Assembly: GCA_023091735.1 (NCBI GenBank)
Contig: JALKBU010001037.1
Location: 1-18,002 of the forward strand
Source: Trichomonas tenax
Taxonomy: Eukaryota; Parabasalia; Trichomonadida; Trichomonadidae
Reading direction: 5' to 3'
DNA: 18,002 nucleotides
The notes beneath the pieces were generated by a model. The model did no database searches. It had not been told where the DNA came from and saw nothing but the letters and a program-made list of their open reading frames with translations. Positions 8,447-17,514 of the stretch are shown piece by piece. How positions within the stretch are numbered: the first letter of the stretch is position 1; every line of letters starts with the position of its first letter. The translations under genes and the position numbers were made by a program.

Positions 8447-9559
8447 ATGTTGAAGCGTCGTATCCCTCAAACGTCATACTTACAAAACATGGTCAAGGCA
8501 TTGACAATGAGCAAAGGAAATGAGTATGTCACTATTTCAATCAACGAAAGACCGTTTTCAGTCGTCAAACAAGTCGCATTAGTTTTGAGCAAAAAATTAA
8601 TGTCGAAATATGTCATTAATCGGAAGATTGATTATATAAAATTCGAACCTAAAATTACGTTCGATGAAACTTATGAAGTTTTCGAATCAATTTGTAACGG
8701 CAATATTCCTCCTAACGAATTCGACAAAGATCACAGCTTAGACTTATATATATTAGGTGTTGAAATTGGGAACGAAGATTTAATGCAGCCATATCTATCA
8801 TTCTTCGAAGATTCACAATTAAATTCCGAAAATGTTTATGATCTTTCTTACATTATGATCAACAAAGGAAGAATCAACAATTTAATCGATTTCATTTCAG
8901 ATAAATTTGACGAAATATCAAACGAAAATATTTTTAAGTTATTCACAGAACATGGTTTTGAATTTACAGAGAGAGTTCTTATGAATTTCGATCACAAACA
9001 AAGTAAGAAATTAAACAAGATCATCATTCAACTATTAAATCATTCGTTCGAATTTCTTCCTTTCAGCACATATGTTAATCTTGACGAATTAGACAACGAC
9101 GAAATGAAAATCATCTATAAACTAATATCAGAACCAAATGAAGTTCCAGTTGTTTTTGATTTAACGATCAAAACTTTGAATTACTTTATTGAATTTAAAA
9201 GCAAATTAGAAAAAGAAATAGAAGAAATGAAAACTCAACTCCAACTAAAGGATCAATTCATCGATAAAATTACAAAAGAAAATGCAGAAAAATTTGATAA
9301 TCTAAAGCAGCATATAATGGAACAAAGCAAACAAGTTGCTAAACTTTGTGGAGAAAATGATGAAAAGCAAGTTATTATCAATAAGCTTACTCAAGAAAGA
9401 AGTTATGTTGGTGAAACTCTTTTGAATTTAATAGGTGAACTTAAGAAAGCAACTGTTTCATTTCAGGCACACTTTATGCTAATGACTGTATTTCACACAT
9501 CAGTTCAAAAAGCTATCACCGAAATTAGCAAAGTTTTAGGAAAGCTGTATCCTAACTGA
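8447..9559 (+). CDS. BTB-like domain plus C-terminal coiled-coil protein
   Basis: An intact 370-aa protein starting at ATG 8447, ending in TGA. Residues about 26-112 have the BTB/POZ-like layout common in trichomonads: a short strand pair (YVTISINERPFSVVK), a helix equivalent to the 'iS' segment (VALVLSKKL), an acidic/aromatic strand, a helix (TYEVFESICNG) and a closing helix ending GNEDL. Residues about 113-245 are helical and BACK-like. Residues about 248-325 form a coiled coil rich in Lys, Glu and Gln with Leu/Ile spacing, followed by a short helical tail ending LYPN. There is no signal peptide or membrane segment. Such proteins are usually oligomerising scaffolds or adaptors; a ubiquitin-ligase link is possible but not shown. 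ATGs at codons 15 and 21 are alternative starts; the initiator-like motif at 8422 favours the first. Codons are mostly A/T-ending. Confidence 0.85.
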   Translation: MLKRRIPQTSYLQNMVKALTMSKGNEYVTISINERPFSVVKQVALVLSKKLMSKYVINRKIDYIKFEPKITFDETYEVFESICNGNIPPNEFDKDHSLDLYILGVEIGNEDLMQPYLSFFEDSQLNSENVYDLSYIMINKGRINNLIDFISDKFDEISNENIFKLFTEHGFEFTERVLMNFDHKQSKKLNKIIIQLLNHSFEFLPFSTYVNLDELDNDEMKIIYKLISEPNEVPVVFDLTIKTLNYFIEFKSKLEKEIEEMKTQLQLKDQFIDKITKENAEKFDNLKQHIMEQSKQVAKLCGENDEKQVIINKLTQERSYVGETLLNLIGELKKATVSFQAHFMLMTVFHTSVQKAITEISKVLGKLYPN

Positions 9560-9580
9560 CATCTTTAGATTATTCTTTGT

Positions 9581-9778
9581 TTAAAGGGCGACTAACATAT
9601 ATATTTAAAATTTAAAATATATAGAATTTTAAAAATCTTAACGGTAATAATACAGTAAAAATGATGTAATAACTAATTATTAATATTATAACTTTTTCGG
9701 TTGAAAATTGTTGAAAATATAATGCAATTTTTCAATTCAATTTTGAATGGTTTACATCTCATGTTAGTCGCCACTTAA
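9581..9778. mobile_element. MITE-like element with 12-bp inverted ends inside TTAA sites
   Basis: GGCGACTAACAT at 9587-9598 is the exact reverse complement of ATGTTAGTCGCC at 9761-9772. Two bases outside each arm lies TTAA (9581-9584 and 9775-9778), as for an element that duplicates TTAA on insertion. The interior, about 160 bp, is AT-rich and noncoding. It begins about 20 bp after the BTB-like stop codon, so it may supply that gene's 3' end; a TAAA, the trichomonad-type polyadenylation signal, lies at 9582-9585. The transposon class is not certain; TTAA preference recalls piggyBac-type elements, but TTAA is common in such AT-rich DNA. Confidence 0.5.
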
Positions 9779-9975
9779 ATTGTTATATAATTATATTAAG
9801 GCCTCACTGACAGGAAAAGTTACAAAATAAGGCTACAGCATCAATGTTTCGTCTGAAAACAACATTCAATATTTTGATTTCATATATGACAGTGATCACA
9901 TAGGTAACAAAATGAAGCCTTAACTCAGCAATAAAAAAGCAAATCAAATTAATATCACACTCAATAACGAAATAA

Positions 9976-12886
9976 TTGTTGAAACATCTCGACAAAGAAT
10001 TAATAGATGAGAATGAACAACCTCAGAAAGATATTGATGATCTCAATACTAAAGTCAAGGAATTAAAGTATTTCCATCAAAATGAAATCAACAAATTGAA
10101 TGATCAACTCAAGGATCTTGAAGATCAAAAGAAGACTCTTGAAGATGAACTTTCAGATCTACAAATACAGCATCAAGATGATTTACAAAAAATCGATGAA
10201 TTGGCGCAACAGAAGAAGGAACATGAAGATCAGATTAAAAGATTGAAAAATGAGCTCCAAGCGAAGCACGATGATGATATTGAAGTCATAAGTCGTGATA
10301 TTGATTTCTTTGATGAATTACCAGCACCGGAAGAAGAAGACGATGAAATTGTTGTTGTTACTCCTGGAAGAAAGACACAGGAAGAAGAACCTAAAGAAAA
10401 TAAGATCTAATAAATGAAGAATTGTATGATGAGTTAAAGCAAATGAACAGTGATGGAACATAATTGGAAAAGAAGAAACCAAGAATGGAACAAATAAAGC
10501 AACTTCAAGAGCAAGTTAAGAATGATTATATCAATAAACTCAAGCAGCAAATTGCAGATCATGAGCAGGAAATCGCAAAGCTTAATGAAGAAGAAGCAGG
10601 ACCCAAAGAACACCTTTAAAGTTTGAAAGATGAAAATGACGCAAAAATCGAAGAAATGCAAAACTTAACAAATGCTAAAATTAAGGAACTTAATAGGGAA
10701 ATGGATAAACAAATAGTGCAAAATCAATCAGATATGAATGATAACATCAACATACTTAAAGACCAAATCAGAGAACTCGAAGACCAACAAAAGATTGATG
10801 AACTCAAGGAAGAAATCGAAAATCTCAACAAACAAAAGGAGAATCTTGAAAACAGACTCAACAACGAAAAAGAATCCCACAGCAATGATTTAGGCAGATT
10901 CAATGATGAAATAAATGAACTAGAAAAGCAAAAAGAAGATCTCGAAAATCAACTCGAGAATCAGCGCAAAGATCATCAGGATGAGTTAAGAAAAGCCAAG
11001 CAACATCAAGATGAACTTCAAAATCAGAATGATAATCAAATCAAGGATCTCAACAACAAATTCACGGAAGAATGAAAAGCAATCCGTCATTGATTATTTA
11101 ATGGTAAAACTCAAAGCTCAAGACACTACAGCACAGAACTTGAGGAAAGAACTTCAACAGCTTGAAGATCAAAATCAGCAAAATCTTGACGAATTGTAGC
11201 AACAGATCAAAGAACATGGCGATGAAAAAGATCTCTTACAAAGAGAACTCGATGAAGAAAAAGATCATGAACAAGATCTCCTCAATTAATCCGCAGAACT
11301 CAAAGAACAAATTGGTGATGAAGTTGGAAAGCTTCGTGAAGAACTTCAAAGGAGAAAGAAGCAATACAAGGATGATGTTGATAAACTCAACAACGATCTC
11401 AACGAATTATCCAAGGAAAACGAGAACCTCGAAGATGAACTTGCTGCAAAACAGAAAGAGAATGATGACAAAGTTGCTGCACTTGAAAATCAATTTTCAA
11501 AGATTGAAGGGGAAAAAGGTTACAATCTCAAAGAAATCGGAGATTTCAAACAGATCAACGATCTCGATAAACAGAAAGTAGACATGAAGAATGAGTTTGC
11601 TCGTCAAAAGGAGGAAAGCACTAACAAGATCGATGATTTGAATAATCAAATCAAAGACATCGAAGATAAAAAACAGCAGCTGATTGAGGACCATCAAAGT
11701 GAGTTAATGAATCTGTCAACATCGTTCCAAGATAGACGCGATGATGAAGTCGGAAAGCTCATTAATGAATTCACAAATACAAACAGAGAGAATCAGAAAG
11801 AGATGCATGAAAAGCAATTAAAGCTTGATGAGCTCGAAAAGGAAAAGAACAGATTGCAAGATGAACTCAATCAACAAAAGAGGCAAAATGCGGATCTTTC
11901 CAACTCCATCAAGAAACTTGAAGTTGAAAAGCAAGATAATGAGCAGCAAATAAATGATCAAAAGGAGTTGGATTTGCTTAAATTGCAGAAAGACATCTGC
12001 AAGAGAATGAACAACATCAGAAAGCTCTCAATGATCAACATGACAAATTCGAAGAACAAATCATGAACATGTCAAATGATTTCCAGGATATATATGATGA
12101 TGAATTCAACGATCTTAATGATAAATTAAAGCGAGAGAAGGATCAACACAAAGATGAAGTTGATAAAATTAATGATTTAATCAATAAACTATACAATGAA
12201 AAGAATGAGTTGCAAAAGAAGTTCAATGAATTAGAAGATGGAAAATAAAATGAAATCGAAAAACTCATCAAAAAGATTGAACAATCGGTACAGAATAGGA
12301 TAAAGCAGACAAAGAAATCATGAAGATGATGTTAATTAGCAAAATGATGCTAATCAAAATGAAATTACCGTAATCAATCAAATGGCTCAAGACAAACTTT
12401 ATAAACAAAAGGCAAACTTCGATAATGAGCTAAACGATGTTAAGCAGCAACTTCAGGATGAAATCAATCATCTTAATAAGCAGCAAGAGAATCTATATAA
12501 CAAGAACGAGTTCAACTCTATGTCAAATTCATTCAATCACAACTTCACGTATCTCGATACACATTCGACACCCGAGCTTAAAGTCGAAACACACATCAAC
12601 GAATCAATTATCTCAATTCTCAGCAAAGATCTTCATCAATGAATCACATATCTCTGCTAGCTTTCAAATAGAACAAAAGTTAAGATCATTAGCCTATAAT
12701 CCTAGTTCAATTATGCTAGGATTAGAAATACTAAAAGAAACTATTAACATCGCTTATAAATCAAGCGATGTTATGATGAAGACTATTATCGATCTTCATT
12801 TACCAACGGATGTTGAGATACAAATCATGAAGAAAATTACAGAATTTATTTCGACACATGCTCCAGATGAGGTGGTAGAAATGTGA
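9976..12886 (+). pseudogene. Large decayed coiled-coil protein gene
   Basis: About 2.9 kb (about 970 codons) reads as one Glu/Lys/Gln/Asn/Leu-rich coiled coil broken into pieces: frame 1 from 9976 to 10410, frame 0 to about 11075, frame 1 to about 11990, frame 0 to about 12300, frame 1 to 12642, then frame 2 to a TGA at 12886. In-frame stops occur at 10461, 10617, 11197, 11287, 12246 and 12337. The coiled coil is interrupted once by an acidic, Pro-containing segment near 10300-10390 (DELPAPEEEDDEIVVV). After about 12630 the sequence becomes a non-coiled helical C-terminus (SFQIEQKLRSL, then KSSDVMMKTI and PDEVVEM). There is no ATG or initiator at the 5' end, so the start is lost. The type resembles the many long coiled-coil proteins of trichomonads, cytoskeletal or scaffold by inference. 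It is clearly non-functional as a single protein. Confidence 0.85.
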
Positions 12887-13132
12887 AATGAAAAAATGAA
12901 GGAAATTAAACTTACTAATAAATTGGAATAAATTTTTCTTGTCAGATTATTGTTGTTTACATGATTTTTTAACATGTAAACCCGTCACTTTTCTAGAAAG
13001 GTAGATGTAGAAAAAAGGAGTCTCAAAAATCATTTCATTGGATAAATGATTTTATTATAATTCTATTTATCACAGTTTTGCTTTTGTGAAAGCATATCAA
13101 TTTTAGTTCGTTACCATCGCTACATTACAATT
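12887..13132. other. Noncoding 3' flank of the coiled-coil pseudogene
   Basis: AT-rich sequence with no open frame of note. It includes a short inverted repeat, TTTACATG near 12957 and CATGTAAA near 12974, which could be a transcript-end hairpin. Confidence 0.4.
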
Positions 13133-13225
13133 CATTTTTAATCTAGGTCGTCTACGGGCGTGGTCCTCACAATATTGAGGGAGCACCTTTGAAAAAATTG
13201 AGAGCAGTGCTTAGATTAAAAAATG
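13133..13225. ncRNA. GC-rich stem-loop element, possible structured RNA
   Basis: CATTTTTAATCTA at 13133-13145 pairs with 13212-13225 (13 bp with one bulged A). This closes a region of about 66 nt that is far richer in G and C than its surroundings. Inside, CCTCA (13165-13169) pairs with TGAGG (13176-13180) across a 6-nt loop, with further G/C pairing possible outside it. The fold and the compositional island suggest a small structured RNA or a foldback element. It does not match a tRNA cloverleaf, and I see neither the U6 ACAGAGA motif nor an evident pol III B box. The strand is undetermined. Confidence 0.35.
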
Positions 13226-13344
13226 TAGTTTAATCTGCATCTAATTTCATCTATAACAAGTTGTCAGAGTTCTCTCTTCAATAAAATTCAGCTAAACTTG
13301 AAACATAGCTATTATAAAGGCTATAGAACAATGTCTGATAAATG

Positions 13345-13383
13345 TTTTATGAATCACTTTTATGAATCACTTTTATGAATAGC
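13345..13383. repeat. 13-bp tandem repeat, three copies
   Basis: TTTTATGAATCAC occurs twice in perfect tandem, followed by a third copy with two changes at its end. Probably replication slippage in noncoding DNA. Confidence 0.8.
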
Positions 13384-13721
13384 AGATTTTGATATTTTGA
13401 GAGGAAAAAAAGTACCATTCAAATTTAATTGTCTTTTAATTTGATTTCGGATGTTTTGTAGATTATAAAAATGTTCAAATATCACAAAAATAGATTTTGA
13501 ATCGTGCTTACCCCTAATTTTGGATTTTTTTTCAAATTATGTGTTAATGACAGTATTTTTACTAATACAATGTTCAGGGTTTTGTAAATATAACAAAATT
13601 AAAACATTTCAAAATTCAATTGTCGGGAGAAAAACGAAAATTAACTTGAAAATATTCATTTTTATGATATTTCTGTTATAGCCATATAAATTTAAAGCTT
13701 TTGTAAAACACATTCTTGAAA

Positions 13722-13750
13722 TGCGTAATTAAAGTGAATCACTTTACGCA
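13722..13750. repeat. Imperfect 12-bp palindrome
   Basis: TGCGTAAAGTGA, with a 4-nt insertion after TGCGTA in the left arm, is followed after one base by its exact complement TCACTTTACGCA. The core TAAAGTGAATCACTTTA (13730-13746) is a perfect palindrome around a single base. It could be a dimeric-protein binding site or cruciform; no gene is adjacent. Confidence 0.6.
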
Positions 13751-15213
13751 ATAATGGCTTGTTCCATACTAAATATGTTTCCATAGTTGATTTCCTTTAA
13801 ATCTCGAATTAATGTACTGTATTTTGATATTCGAAGAATAAAAAAATATCTATTAGTGATTATAACATCTGGCATTGATTACAGGTATTGCGTGGACTTT
13901 GTTGCTTTGATATAACCTGTTAAACGCAATATTGAATATTGTTTATTCGCTTATGCCATTTCCAAGTTTATGCAGCTGTTCCTGTAATAGCCTAGTGTAA
14001 CATACTGTGGAACTATGTTTGTTAAGGCTCAAGGACAGTTTTGAATTGCGATCAGATAATTAATGCGATATGAAGAACACAGCTCATGAAATATCCTTCT
14101 CCTGGATATGTCTTATCGAAATTTAAGACTAGTTAAGTCTGATGAACGTGATGTGTTACATCAATTTAAACAATCCAAACTATCCTTGATTATAGAACAA
14201 TTTGAAGCAGATTCATAATAGACAAGATATATCGGAGCAGAAAATACGTTTAAACATTGCATTTAAAGATATTTGAATGTTGTTCATGAAATATAAAAGC
14301 AACATCGATATAAAAATAATTTCTATGTCACTATCTATGGTACTCCATGTATTTGAGGCCATGATTTAGATATATTGTAAAATAAACTAAAATAAGGAAT
14401 GCATAATACTGAGTTGAGGAATCATAATGAGATACATGAGTATATATCATTGCTTAGAGTTCAGATGATAAGATCCGATTTGAATATTTGGAAATATATA
14501 TATTTTTGCCTAAAATTACTTTATAGACATATTTAATATCATCTCCTGAATGTGTACTATGAAGTCAAGATAGTTGCGGCATTGATTCTCGTCAAATTGT
14601 TATGGAAAATATATTTCTTTGAGGCTTCGTATTCGGCATTTGAAATTAAATGATTCTGGCTTTGTACAGTCTGATTTCAAAAAAAAAAAATCAAAATCAA
14701 GAAAATATCATTTGATATTTTGGAGTTTGTCATGAATTATGTGATCATATTAATATTAATCTCTCGAATATAACTTTTCTTGCACTAATCAAATCTAATG
14801 TGAAAAGCATCGATAAGCCATCTTAAGTTTTAAAACCTGAATAATTTCTCACAAAAAATGAAAGATGGATTTTGAAAGTGATTTTACGCCGTCCACAAGA
14901 ATTTTATATAATTGCGATCACATGGTCATAGTTCACAAGTTTAAGGGTTAAATATTGCTCAAAATTGAACTCAGAAAAAGCCAAAACTGAAAACTCAAAA
15001 AAATGTAAAACTGAAATGTTGATTATCATGGACTGCTCCAGTATCTGTGGGTTTATCGGTCTTCGCTATAGTTTATCGATTCTGTTACAGATTTTGACAA
15101 TTCAAGTGGCAAGTGACATTTTAGAACTGATTAAGCAATAGATTTAACTCTTGAGCGTCAAAAGTAACTATTTAATGAATTTGCTTTCAGGTATAAACCG
15201 ATATAAAAAAATC
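13751..15213. other. AT-rich region with a short coding-like stretch
   Basis: No confident gene. On the plus strand 14090-14218 is open for 42 codons and reads as a helical, charged peptide (RLVKSDERDVLHQFKQSK, ending QFEADS and TAA), possibly the 3' end of a lost gene. Around 14540-14680 all three plus frames give protein-like text over short distances, which shows that such stretches can arise by chance here. Confidence 0.35.
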
Positions 15214-15399
15214 TTAAAAAGCATTCTCGATTATAAGTATAGAATCGATTGAAAACAAATTTATAATAAATATAAAATTCATATAATAAAGCATGGAATC
15301 AGTTTTAGTCATAAAAATTGATTTGTCATCAAAAGTTACATTCAATTTAGCATTCATTGCGGTATTATTCTGATGCTGATTCGACTGTAGTGATTTCAT
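15214..15399 (-). CDS. Possible small hypothetical protein (61 aa)
   Basis: ATG 15399 opens a 61-codon frame ending in TAA. The N-terminal half is polar with several Asn/Gln (MKSLQSNQHQNN); the C-terminal half is hydrophobic and Ile/Phe-rich (YYMNFIFIINLF), which may be a membrane segment or just AT-rich translation. The best support is an initiator-like TCATTT 10 nt upstream of the ATG, in the same AGTCATTT context seen before the Myb gene. It may be the surviving start of a truncated gene. No family recognised. Confidence 0.28.
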   Translation of the reverse strand: MKSLQSNQHQNNTAMNAKLNVTFDDKSIFMTKTDSMLYYMNFIFIINLFSIDSILIIENAF

Positions 15400-15405
15400 T
15401 AATTT

Positions 15406-15411
15406 AAATGA
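15406..15411 (-). promoter_or_regulatory. Initiator-like motif before the 61-aa ORF
   Basis: TCATTT on the minus strand, +1 A at 15409, 10 nt before ATG 15399. The shared AGTCATTT with the Myb gene promoter is suggestive, but the motif is short. Confidence 0.3.
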
Positions 15412-15690
15412 CTAATTCAATTTTTTGAATGGTACTTCAAAAATAATCTTAAGGGTTTTCTTAACAATTTTTAAATGTATTCACTGCAGTAATATGGATT
15501 TTCTCTATCTTTTAGTAGTGTTTATATCAAATTGTTAACAAAATGATGATCATCAAAATTCAATTTGTTGTTATTTCAAAGTTAACAGCAGAAAACTGAG
15601 CATTAGATAACATGTATACAATACGGATAGTTTATAGGTAGTACAATAAATTCATGGTTTGAACAAATAAGATAAAAATATTAAAAAATA

Positions 15691-16143
15691 TCACGAAAAT
15701 GGATCAGAATTATATGACTCCATCTCCCGGAGTATAGCTTCATCTAGCTCATTCAGGAACTGAAAATCTTCATTGCTTTCTGTTGAATTAATAATGTTTT
15801 TTTGTTTCTTTTCCTTTTTCGCTTTCTGTCTTGCTATAACTTTGTAGTGGTTCCTCAGAGTATTAGCAGACCTTCCTTTGAAATATTTGGATATCTCACA
15901 CCATTTTGCTCCGAAATTCTGGTACAACTTAACTAAAAGCTCATCTTCAGCTTCTGTGAACGGCTCATTATTAAGTGTTGGATCCAAATAATTAAACCAT
16001 CTATCTCTGCATTGCCTTGCAGTTCTGTGTTTCATTTCTGCACTGATGATCAACCAGGTGTGTGTTCCGAGGACTTTCACGAGGTGTAAAAGTTTCTTGT
16101 CCTCTTCTGGAGTGAACCTGAGTCTGGGAAAGGAATCAGACAT
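15691..16143 (-). CDS. Two-repeat Myb-like DNA-binding protein
   Basis: A 150-aa protein from ATG 16143, ending in TGA; the frame extends three codons upstream only through TTG. Residues 9-55 form the first Myb repeat (RFTPEEDKKLL, then W30, then RTARQCRDRW with W49). Residues 60-106 form the second (PFTEAEDELL, then W81, then GRSANTLRNHY). The first Trp of each repeat is Phe (F10, F62) and the last Trp of the second is Tyr (Y100), so the cores keep aromatic packing with substitutions. A Lys-rich stretch (105-115) is a likely nuclear localisation signal, and the acidic tail (122-150) could act in transactivation. Compact R2R3-only proteins of this size are a large transcription-factor family in trichomonads. 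An initiator-like TCATTTG starts the transcript about 11 nt upstream. Target genes cannot be told from the sequence. Confidence 0.94.
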   Translation of the reverse strand: MSDSFPRLRFTPEEDKKLLHLVKVLGTHTWLIISAEMKHRTARQCRDRWFNYLDPTLNNEPFTEAEDELLVKLYQNFGAKWCEISKYFKGRSANTLRNHYKVIARQKAKKEKKQKNIINSTESNEDFQFLNELDEAILREMESYNSDPFS

Positions 16144-16149
16144 AACTGT

Positions 16150-16156
16150 CAAATGA
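16150..16156 (-). promoter_or_regulatory. Initiator-like motif of the Myb gene
   Basis: TCATTTG on the minus strand fits TCA(+1)Y(T/A). The +1 A at 16154 gives an 11-nt 5' UTR and supports ATG 16143 over any upstream start. Confidence 0.55.
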
Positions 16157-17476
16157 CTAAAAAGTTATTTTTTCTAAATTATCAATGATTTTAAAAATTG
16201 ATGCTCTTTTGTGTAGCTTTAGGAGAATGAAAAAACTTGAAGATCTTCATTCAAAATTTAACCTTTTTTAATTTTTTACATCTCTCCTCTATACACATCT
16301 ATGATCACAATTAAGCGAAAAAGGAAAAAAGCGTTCGGTTTTCAGTTTTGAATAGTTTTTTTTTTCAATTAAATGAATCACTTTTTGAAAACTAATTTTG
16401 AAATGAGTTATTGACGATTGAGTACAGCATAATCTAAATCAGCATCTGTAGATGTATTTGATTGCATGGGAATTCACAAATGAATCATTTTTTATTTGTT
16501 TTTATGACGGTAAAAATCCTTCCTGAAGGAATATATATTGGCATTGTTTGAATTTTTAAAATAAAGGTCCAAAAATTTCTGAACAAATTATCGCTATCAA
16601 AAAATCTGTTAATAGAAATCATCTCCCATGCTTAACCATCATATTATTTGAACTATAAAATTTATATAAGATAAACTCAAAACCCAATCGCTTTGTATAG
16701 AAGTGTATCAACTCTAGGGGTCAGAACCAGATCAAACATGCATGGGCAGATATAACTCATATGTGATGCCATACATAGTTGTAGTGTTAAACATATATAA
16801 TATCGTTTCATATTTTTCATTAACAATTTGATATCAGCTTATTATTGAGTAAATAGAAATATTTATTATAAATATATCACATGCCAACAGCATAGTAACA
16901 TATTACAAATAATACAAACTCTTAATTGAATAATTGTTCCATTTCTTAATTTATAAATACACGAAATCATTGCAGAGACGACAATATACATAGATGTACG
17001 CACATATTACTTGTTTTTAATGTGATGCACCAACTTATACTCATAGCCTCCCAATGAATAAACTGAAATTATTGATTAATAGAAATAAAGTATTCAAAAA
17101 TAAAAACGATGGAAAAATAATTCTCATCATATATACTATTTTATTAATGTAAACAGTGTCAAATAAATTGTGAAAAAACGTGATTTTTAACCTTATCCAC
17201 TTTTTAAAATATGGTTTATTATAACATTTACATAATGGTAATGCTAATTTTGCCAATTTTGGCCGCTAAAAACCAAATTCAGAGTGCCACGCCTTCTGAT
17301 TTGGCTGCACTTTTTTTTCTCGTTTACTCTTTTGAGTTTTGCGATTTTTAACGAGTAACCCCCATTTCTGGACGAATCTGATGTAACATTTACGTGCTTT
17401 TTGGGGGCGCTGATTGTAGTGGTGCAATCTGTTTCTTGATCTTAGCAAGGTATTAATTAATCATGATATGATTACA
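16157..17476. other. AT-rich region, no confident gene
   Basis: Nothing supported as a gene. At 17266-17448 the minus strand is open for 60 codons from a TTG and gives a very basic peptide (RPQKARKCYIRFVQKWGLLV) in a patch with more G and C than its surroundings. The plus strand of the same patch also reads protein-like in pieces, so I cannot tell which, if either, was coding. It may be a decayed mobile-element fragment. Confidence 0.4.
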
Positions 17477-17514
17477 AACAGAAACCCATTACAAATCATT
17501 AATGGGCTTCTGTT
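17477..17514. repeat. Strong 14-bp hairpin
   Basis: AACAGAAACCCATT at 17477-17490 and AATGGGCTTCTGTT at 17501-17514 pair with a single A-C mismatch around a 10-nt loop. It lies just beyond the GC-richer patch at 17256-17450 and could mark an element end or a structured transcript terminus. Confidence 0.6.

Noticed and set aside
11162..11581. 139-codon open frame with basic, Ser/Asn-rich translation
   Set aside because: It is an out-of-frame shadow of the coiled-coil pseudogene, whose real frame here is frame 1.
9976..12886. Stop-codon reassignment (TAA/TAG read as Gln)
   Set aside because: The gene also has about five frame changes and no start, while the BTB-like and Myb genes carry no internal TAA or TAG. 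The beta-trefoil gene ends at TAA exactly at the natural domain end. Pseudogene decay is simpler.
14540..14680. Protein-like text in three overlapping plus-strand frames
   Set aside because: Different frames look equally plausible, so none can be preferred; likely chance.
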